DNA of 64,000 nucleotides from Caenorhabditis elegans (Eukaryota; Nematoda; Chromadorea; Rhabditida; Rhabditidae): positions 5,270,001 through 5,334,000 of the forward strand of contig NC_003283.11 in the NCBI RefSeq assembly GCF_000002985.6, read 5' to 3'. Every line of letters begins with the position of its first letter. The stretch's first letter is position 1. Below the pieces are notes generated by a model. The model was not told the DNA's origin. It searched no databases and saw only the letters and a program-made list of their open reading frames with translations. This document shows, piece after piece, positions 57,901-64,000 of this stretch. Position numbers and translations under genes: made by a program.

Positions 57901-58406
57901 CGGCTGGAATTTTTTTAAAATCAATATAAATGTTTCAATGAAAGTATCTACAAAATATTTCCCCGATATGACGGATAATTTGTAATTTTCTTTCCGCCCG
58001 TTCAGGCAACGAATATCATCTTATTTTACCTATTATCATATTTCTCTTTCTACTGCAGATTTCTATGTCTCGTCTCATAAATAACACATTTCCTTTCATC
58101 TTTTTCCACAAAACTGTACAGTAAGAGAAAAAGGGAAAGAAGTTTTCAACTAGTCTTCTTCTGAATTAAGATGCTAGCATACCTTTGGAGATTTCGCTAT
58201 AGAATCCTCATTGCGTACACGATCCTCTTCGATCTCCTGAAAATCAAATACTAACTTCAGATTTTTTAAAAAGATTTCGCAAGATATTTTCAGATAATCC
58301 ATACCTTAGTACGTTGCTCAATTTGATGGTTCTTTTCCCGAATGAGGGCGATTCTGCGATCGAGCTCTGCTTCATGCTCCTCGCTGCGTCGCTTATCACG
58401 ATCCAT
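54976..58406 (-). CDS. CCDC9-like low-complexity protein
   Basis: Seven minus-strand exons (58406-58305, 58236-58183, 57151-57069, 57017-56675, 55665-55516, 55450-55274, 55224-54976) join in phase to 385 aa. The first 52 residues ('EAELDRRIALIREKNHQIEQ' followed by 'RTKEIEEDRVRNED') match the N-terminal coiled-coil signature of vertebrate CCDC9/CCDC9B. Next come 'SREWDKGKTPAETWRENVPS', a Gly/Asn/Arg/Lys-rich middle (NNNNNTKNQENGGGSGNNRR, GGKDGKGGNHGNSGRG), a helical segment 'VRKVLHRIVDKVCWMERVEK', and a very acidic Glu/Ser tail. Human CCDC9 has been linked to the exon junction complex; a role in RNA binding here is inferred from composition. The ATG is preceded by an acceptor-like CCGTAG, so an extra 5' exon or trans-splicing is possible. 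Confidence 0.78.
56132..56404. repeat. MITE-like element with CCCGCGCAA termini (copy 2)
   Basis: AATTCCCGCGCAATTTAATA with 'ACTACATAGTTTTGA' at the left is inverted at the right (AACTAGGTTATTAATTTGCG and CGGGAATT). About 273 bp, non-coding, inside a large intron of the CCDC9-like gene. It shares termini with the element at 22081-22351. Confidence 0.75.
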
Positions 58407-60138
58407 ATCGAGCCCTACGGAATTTTAGAGTTTTTTTTGAGGGGTAAAGTGAACAAGTAAAACAGTTGAGTTGGAAGGTAGTGAGAGAATAACAACAGGC
58501 TGTGTTTACCAGCAGCCACCCAAACACTGTTTTATGCAAATAATTGCATGTAGCTCTGTTAAAACAGGAAACAAATTGAAAAGAGAGGGTGATGGCGACG
58601 GGAGAAACGAAAAAAAAGAGACCGCTGGATTATCATTGATTTCCAAAAATAAAGCTTAACGGTTGGTCAAAATATATCATGAAACAGTTTTTTTTTAAAC
58701 GTCAGAATAATTTAACTGTCTTGAGACAAGAAATTGTAAATTATTTGGGATTTCAAAAAAGTTGGGGACAGATTTTTGAAGGTTGTAAAAATCGCCTTGG
58801 GGCGATTTTACGGTCTAAAACTGCTCTAACAGGATTACGCTAGAATATTAGAACTAAATTTCAAAAAGAACACCGAAATTTGATTGTTAGACTATAATTT
58901 ATCTGGCAAATGCGTTTTGGAATTTTTCAAATTTTATCTACACTTGAAGGTCTTCAAAATCATTAAAAGTCTGGAAAATCGCATTTGGAGCAATTTTAAC
59001 GGGCTCGAAAAACTGAAAAATGTACTGAAAAAATATTTCGCTACCAAATATGGTGCATCTAACAGCGTTTGCCAAAACTTATTGACTGGAAGACGTAATG
59101 CGTAAGATAAAGTTTTGGTTGATAACTTACAATCAAGAAACTGTCATTTTCTTTTTCATGCCAAAATCGATCTGATAAGAAAGGGAGTTTGAAATCTACA
59201 GTTTCTCAAAATTGCGTGAGCGGTTAATTGAAAATATGGTGAGGCTTAAAACCGATGAGATCTAGCCTAAGCAAATTGTAGACCACTAATAAACAAATTG
59301 TAAAGTGTGTATTATGATCTTAAAATGCAGAGATGGTTGAAAACTGAACGCTTATGATTTACTGTTCTCAAAACAGTGTAACTACCGTATTTTTTCTATT
59401 AATATGGCTGCAATACTATTTTTCGATAGCCTTCCCGCTTGCAATACTAATAGGGAGTGCAAGACTATTAGGGAGTGCAATACTAATTTTCATAACATTT
59501 TTCTGACTTTGATCTTACTAGTTTTTTTCTGAAAAAGCTCGAATCTTATGTAAAAATTCAGAAAATTTGATTTTAATTGTAACATATAAGTTCAAAAACT
59601 TCAATCTCGTAAAAATGTTGTAAAAAACTGTTGCAAAATAGGCAAATTTTTTCGTTGAAATCCTGAAGTTAACAAGACGGGCCTGCAATAAAAAAGAGTA
59701 AAATCTTGTAATTGCGAAATTCACCAAAAATCAGAAAAATATTGGAAGAAAATGATCAACTTTCTCTCTTTTTCTATGTCTCCCCACATTTCTCTATCGC
59801 CTCAAGAGTCTCGCATCTATCAATCGAAGAAAAATCGGGAGCGTCCATAGAGATTTAGAGAAGAGAAGAAGGAGTAAAAAGCGGAGCGTTTGCAGTCTGT
59901 CTATGTGTGTTTCGTGTCTATGTAATATCTGTACAAGAGAGGGAATTTTGGAAAAGGGAGCAGCGGTCGGTCGAACGGGACGGATGGACGGCAAATGAGA
60001 GAAAACTGAGAGACAAACTGGTCGGCAAAAGTGAGACAAAGAGAAGGAAAAGTATTGGAAGATGGAGAAAATGGACAACTGTGTGAGTATGTTTAGGTTT
60101 CTAAACTGACTGGTCAAAACAACTTTTCAAAAAGCGAT
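58407..60138. other. Intergenic region between CCDC9-like gene and tRNA-Gln
   Basis: No coding gene is supported. It includes the presumed CCDC9-like promoter, AT-rich sequence, and a small tandem repeat at 59430-59490 (GCAATACTAATAGGGAGTGC repeated imperfectly). A purine-rich block at 59815-60090 (GAGAGAAAACTGAGAGACAA and similar) stands out. It is pyrimidine-rich on the minus strand. Confidence 0.5.
60129..60133 (-). terminator. RNA polymerase III terminator of tRNA-Gln
   Basis: TTTTT on the minus strand begins 6 nt past the tRNA 3' end, as expected for a Pol III stop. Confidence 0.8.
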
Positions 60139-60210
60139 AGGTTCCACCGAGATTTGAACTCGGGTCGCAGGATTCAAAGTCCTGAGTGCTAACCGCTACA
60201 CCATGGAACC
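60139..60210 (-). tRNA. tRNA-Gln (anticodon UUG)
   Basis: The minus strand reads GGTTCCATGGTGTAGCGGTT, then AGCACTCAGGACTTTGAATC, then CTGCGACCCGAGTTCAAATC, then TCGGTGGAACCT. The acceptor stem GGTTCCA/TGGAACC pairs perfectly. The anticodon loop CTTTGAA gives UUG, reading CAA (Gln). The internal A box (TGTAGCGGTTA) and B box (GAGTTCAAATC) are intact, the discriminator is U, there is no intron, and a T5 terminator follows. All four arms fold, so it is probably functional. Confidence 0.97.
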
Positions 60211-61266
60211 ACGATTTTTCGCCTCCCGGTGAGCGTATATTACGGAAAGAAAAGATAGAGATGAAACATTGAATATTGAGAGAGGTAGAAGTGGAAGAAG
60301 CATGGGGAACAGGAAAAACAAACAGAACAGGTCGTAAGCTGCTTTTTTGGTAGTTGCGAGAGAAAGTCGTGAATGGGTTTGTCAATTAGTACAAAACAAA
60401 GGCTGTACGAAAACTATAGATTGGAAAAGTGTGAAAGGGCGACAAACAGTGGATCATTACCGATTATGGTAATAAAAGTCGAATGGCTGAAAAATGTACT
60501 TCATGGAACCCTGAGACTACACCCGGTCAAGGTGTGGTTGGAGCGTTTCCTGAAAATCAGTTTACATGACTTCTCTGGAATCAATTTAGATTGGACAAAA
60601 GCTCCAGGCAAAAATTTGTAGTGAGATGCGCCAGGAGTTCATAAAATGTTGGAAACTTTATTGTTCTCGCGGTGTGACCAACGAAAAATGCGGGAGCATA
60701 CATGCGAGGTTTCTACTGGTACTTCACAGTTAAATTTCCCATGCGGGCGCAACTCGCTTTCCACTTCTTGGCTTCGTGAAAGGCTTACTCCCAGTAAATT
60801 TGTGTACAGACTCCCGCAATTTCCGGAGGTCAAAGGGAGCGATGACAGCTGAATCCGTGCAATTCTCAATTCAAAAATTTTTTAAAATTAGGTCCTTAAA
60901 AAGCCCCGTCCAATTGTTTTCATTTTCAGCTTCCGTTCAAAAGGTTTAATCATTCTCGAGCAGTCTAGAACTTTCCATCTACTTCAGACACGTTTGCCGA
61001 AGAAAATGCTCCCTCACTAATTATGAAAATCCCAAAATTAAGCGACATTAGTCTCTGTCGTAAATCCCATATGCAAGTTACAAATACCAGCTCGACATTT
61101 CGTTCTTCTTTGGGACGGAAGTTTCTATACTTTTTACGACTGGCTCATTCGCAATATTTTTCTTAGATACAAATTTACTTTACTAGCAACAAAACTTCTA
61201 TAGTACTCAAGTTTGTCCAAGTATTAGGAAACAAAATTAAAAATAATTATTCCCATTGAAAAAAAA
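60211..61266. other. Intergenic region between tRNA-Gln and chemoreceptor
   Basis: No gene is supported. A stretch at 60640-60860 is less AT-rich than its surroundings and contains GCGGG-type words, but no exon can be built in it. The last 200 bp are presumably the chemoreceptor promoter. Confidence 0.5.
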
Positions 61267-63055
61267 ATGGCCAACGCCTTAGGAATTGAAGAAATAATGC
61301 GAGGAAATTTAAGTTGCGATTCTGGAGAATTAAACATTGTTCAGTATTTTAAAATCGGTGTTCAGTTGTCGTATGTTTTGCCATTTGGAATGTTGTATCT
61401 TCCATTTTTAATTGCAATCAGTAAAAGAAAGAAGGAAAGGAAGCTTTATGAAGATTCATTCTTTACTTTGTATTTGGCAGATGGAGTTATTGTAAGTGAC
61501 TTTATTTATTTTCCTTTGAGTTTTGGGAAACATCAGCTCACTTTTTCTCTATGTGATGACAAAAAATGAACCACGAGCAAATTGGCGAAAGTTTGGAATT
61601 TCAGCCAAATTTATCCCTTTTTCAACCTTATAAATACTTTTGAGAATTAAAAAAATCTGAATTGAGTATGAAATTAAGCTCATTTTGAGTTCTATTCAAT
61701 GGAAAATACTGCATCTGGAGTTTTTTTTAATTAAAGATGCCAAACGACATAATTTTGTGATTTCTCAAAAATTTGACTTCTCAATAAATTTCAAACCATT
61801 TTTTTCTGGCGGGTCAAATTCTCTTTTAAAAAAGTGCTAAATTTTTCTCTATTTTTCGAAATTTCGACCAGCAATAAAAAGTCTTAAAATTTTTTTGATA
61901 AGTATTACACATTATGAAATTCGGTTGTTCAAGGTCATTTTTAGTCTGGTTAAACAAAAATCACAACCTCTACTCCCTGATTATAACATTATAAAACTTC
62001 CCAACTCGATTTTTGAAAATTTTGATGAGCCCGAGTATATCAAAAAATCGCTTCTTTCAAATTAAAAAAAAAAATCAAACGCTGAATGATCTTTATTTTT
62101 AATTTTACAAACTGACTAAAACAAGCCTCATTTATTAATTAAAAAAATCGAAAAGTTTGCAGACTCTTTACTTCCTTGTTGGAGACACAATTGTTTTCCG
62201 GTTTACTTCATACGTTCGTCCAGTATGCGAATTTTTTATTCCATTTCTGAAAGAGCCTTCTTTTGTCTTGACACCGTTCTACACGTCTTATATGTATGCA
62301 CAACTGGCAAAAATGTTGTCGACTTTGGCGATGAGTGTGAACAGATATACTTCCATCAATTATCCTTTCAAACATAAACAGGTAGCGAGAAAAAAAGTTA
62401 AATAATAGTTTCCGTTTTATTCCAGATTTGGGCCATGTATTGCAAGAAAGTTATTATTGCAACATTCATAATTCCATTACTCGGAGTTTGGCCTGTTGCA
62501 GTAGGGCACACCAGTTATCTGCCATTTTATGGAAACACATTCATAGCCTACGAGCATCGAATTCCATGGGCTCGAACATCTTACGGACGACTTGCTATCG
62601 CATTGCCTACATTATTTTTCACTATTTATTCAAGTGTTTTGACTTCAGCAAAATTAAGAAAACTAGGAAAACATATGAGAAAAGTTGAATATTCGATGAA
62701 TATTGCCACAATTTTCAACACGTTAGGATTCATATTGGTGGTTATTCTAAATTTTTGTTATGTTGGAATAAGTGCGCAAGCTCTTACTACAAAATTGGGA
62801 AACACACTGGCTATGGGAGGTACTCAATTGAGCAACGACTTTTATATGATGGGGTAATTGAACACACTTTTTTTGAAGAAAGTTTTGTACTAAAAAATAA
62901 AATATTTTCGCAGAGGCCCAGTTGTGCTTCTTATACTCGACAAACGCATGCGATCTTCAATATGGTGCTTCAAGAAAAAACCAAAAAATGCTAAAACTAG
63001 CACAATTGTTTCAACTCATCAAACTGAGCCACACGGGGGAACATTGGCTTCCTGA
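61267..63055 (+). CDS. Nematode seven-transmembrane chemoreceptor (SRG/SRV type)
   Basis: Four exons (61267-61491, 62163-62381, 62426-62853, 62914-63055) join in phase to 337 aa, the usual length for these receptors. Seven hydrophobic segments can be placed: 'FGMLYLPFLIAI', 'TLYFLVGDTIVF', 'YAQLAKMLSTLAMSV', 'VIIATFIIPLLGVWPVAV', 'LAIALPTLFFTIYSSVL', 'FNTLGFILVVILNFCYV' and 'GPVVLLILDKRM'. After TM3 the motif 'NRYTSINYPFKHKQIW' is the signature of the SRG superfamily (SRG, SRV and relatives), where a DRY-like Arg is followed by Tyr-Thr-Ser. Expected role: odorant or peptide reception in sensory neurons. Intron 1 (671 bp) is long. I cannot name the exact gene. Confidence 0.85.
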
Positions 63056-64000
63056 TGAATTTATAAATTTGTATGTTTTTTGAAAATTATCTTACAATTA
63101 GACTTTTATGTGACTGGTTTATTTAAGATTTCATATTTGTAATTTCTAATAAACTTGCAATTTATTTTGAACACAAAAATCCTCGAACATTAAAATAAAA
63201 CCTTATTATAATCTTCCTTCAGCGCTATTCCTGCGTCTACAATAATATATCCTATAGTAATCCTACAGCTTTCTTGTTGTTTTTTTTTCGATGGCCTCGA
63301 TCAATGTCGGCTGCACATTTACGAAAAAGTCCGCAACGTTTCAAGTGCGCCGTGACAGACCAAACGCAGAGAAAAACATTTGTATATAGCCACAGGTGAT
63401 TCGCAGTGTAAGCAAAACGCTTCGACGCACACAATGCTCGTGTTTGCGAAAACGTGCGCCGCAGTGGCAAGCATAAAGGGCACAATGCGAACGCTCGCAG
63501 TGTGCGCATTTTGTTTGGCCGTTATTCCCATCATTAAAGTGCTCATTTCAGTTAGTTTAAAGCTATTTTTGTTTGAGTTCTCTGTTTATTGAGTGTTTTT
63601 TTGCTGATACTAACGTTTTTGAAAAACAAAACTCTCGATTTAGAAGGAACTTGTCAGATTTCGAAAATCATAAGGGTCCCCCCTTATGATATAAAATTTT
63701 TGATGAAATTTGTTTGTTTTGGAAATTTTTTCGAAAACATGTTGAACGTGTAGAAAATGATCAGTTTGATATTTTCTACAAGTGTGAGAGTTCACAATGA
63801 ATGTTCAGGCAAAAAATCATGAAAAGTCTAGAGTTGGGTCATTGAAACATAGTATGTTTGAGAGCTCCTAACATCCTTGAGACGTAAAATACAAAACTTT
63901 CTTCAACTGAAAAGTTGTCAGAAATGAACTGAACAACAAGTTGACCATATTTTTCTATCTTGCATGTTCGAGAAGAAGGGCACAGTTGAGTAAGAGCAAA
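63056..64000. other. 3' flank and unexplained CG-rich block
   Basis: After the receptor's polyadenylation signal (63148-63153) the sequence is AT-rich to about 63280. From 63290 to 63545 it is rich in GCG, TGCG and CGCA words (AAAACGTGCGCCGCAGTGGC, CAATGCGAACGCTCGCAGTG), then AT-rich again to the end. Both strands are open over 70-85 codons in the block, but no protein family is recognised. Confidence 0.45.
63148..63153 (+). promoter_or_regulatory. Polyadenylation signal of the chemoreceptor gene
   Basis: AATAAA lies 93 nt past the stop codon of the seven-transmembrane receptor gene, within a T-rich 3' UTR. Confidence 0.6.

Noticed and set aside
63252..63592. Small proteins in the CG-rich block
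   Set aside because: Both strands are open, a composition effect. No signal peptide or domain is convincing.
1..64000. Novel multi-gene biological system
   Set aside because: All well-supported genes belong to known animal families and show no shared operon or pathway, so I cannot claim a new system here.

Overview
This window is nematode nuclear DNA and almost certainly Caenorhabditis elegans, the part of chromosome V covered by the cosmids I recall as B0238 and C10G8. It is AT-rich. Genes are split by many short introns with GTAAG-like donors and TTTCAG acceptors. Two adjacent SIX homeobox genes (ceh-33 and ceh-34) lie beside an Na+/Ca2+ exchanger (ncx-2) and a cluster of Kunitz genes, which I remember as the C10G8 arrangement. 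Exon boundaries were worked out by hand from splice consensus and reading phase. Gene identities rest on motif recognition, not on a database search.

Left part (1-8.1 kb): the 3' end of an HMG-box gene (+), the NatC catalytic subunit homologue of human NAA30 (+, 4 exons), and a Headcase/HECA homologue (-, 5 exons). From 8.1 to 16.4 kb there are no convincing genes. This stretch holds a ~123-bp minisatellite of about 12-13 units, an inverted-repeat element, and a 26-bp minisatellite of about 99 copies. At 16.4-17.4 kb lies a secreted Kunitz plus cysteine-rich gene (-).

From 17.4 to 33.7 kb there is about 16 kb without a supportable coding gene. It holds several MITE-like inverted repeats and probably the upstream regulatory region of ncx-2. 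ncx-2 (+, 14 coding exons, about 976 aa) occupies 33.7-40.5 kb. A C17 tract follows it, then three small secreted protease-inhibitor-type genes in a row (+): one TIL-domain gene and two Kunitz plus cysteine-rich genes. The last one converges on ceh-33 with only 104 bp between stop codons.

Right part: ceh-33 and ceh-34 (both -) are diverged SIX1/2-class tandem paralogues that have kept only some introns in common. Next come a CCDC9-like low-complexity gene (-, 7 exons), a tRNA-Gln(UUG) (-), and a seven-transmembrane chemoreceptor of the nematode SRG/SRV type (+, 4 exons). The final kilobase contains an unexplained block rich in CG, GCG and TGCG words.

The genes do not form one pathway. I see no bacterial-style operon, no mobile element with a live transposase, and no clear new biological system. 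The most unusual material is the two structured minisatellites, the interspersed palindromic repeat family, and the odd cysteine patterns in the inhibitor cluster.
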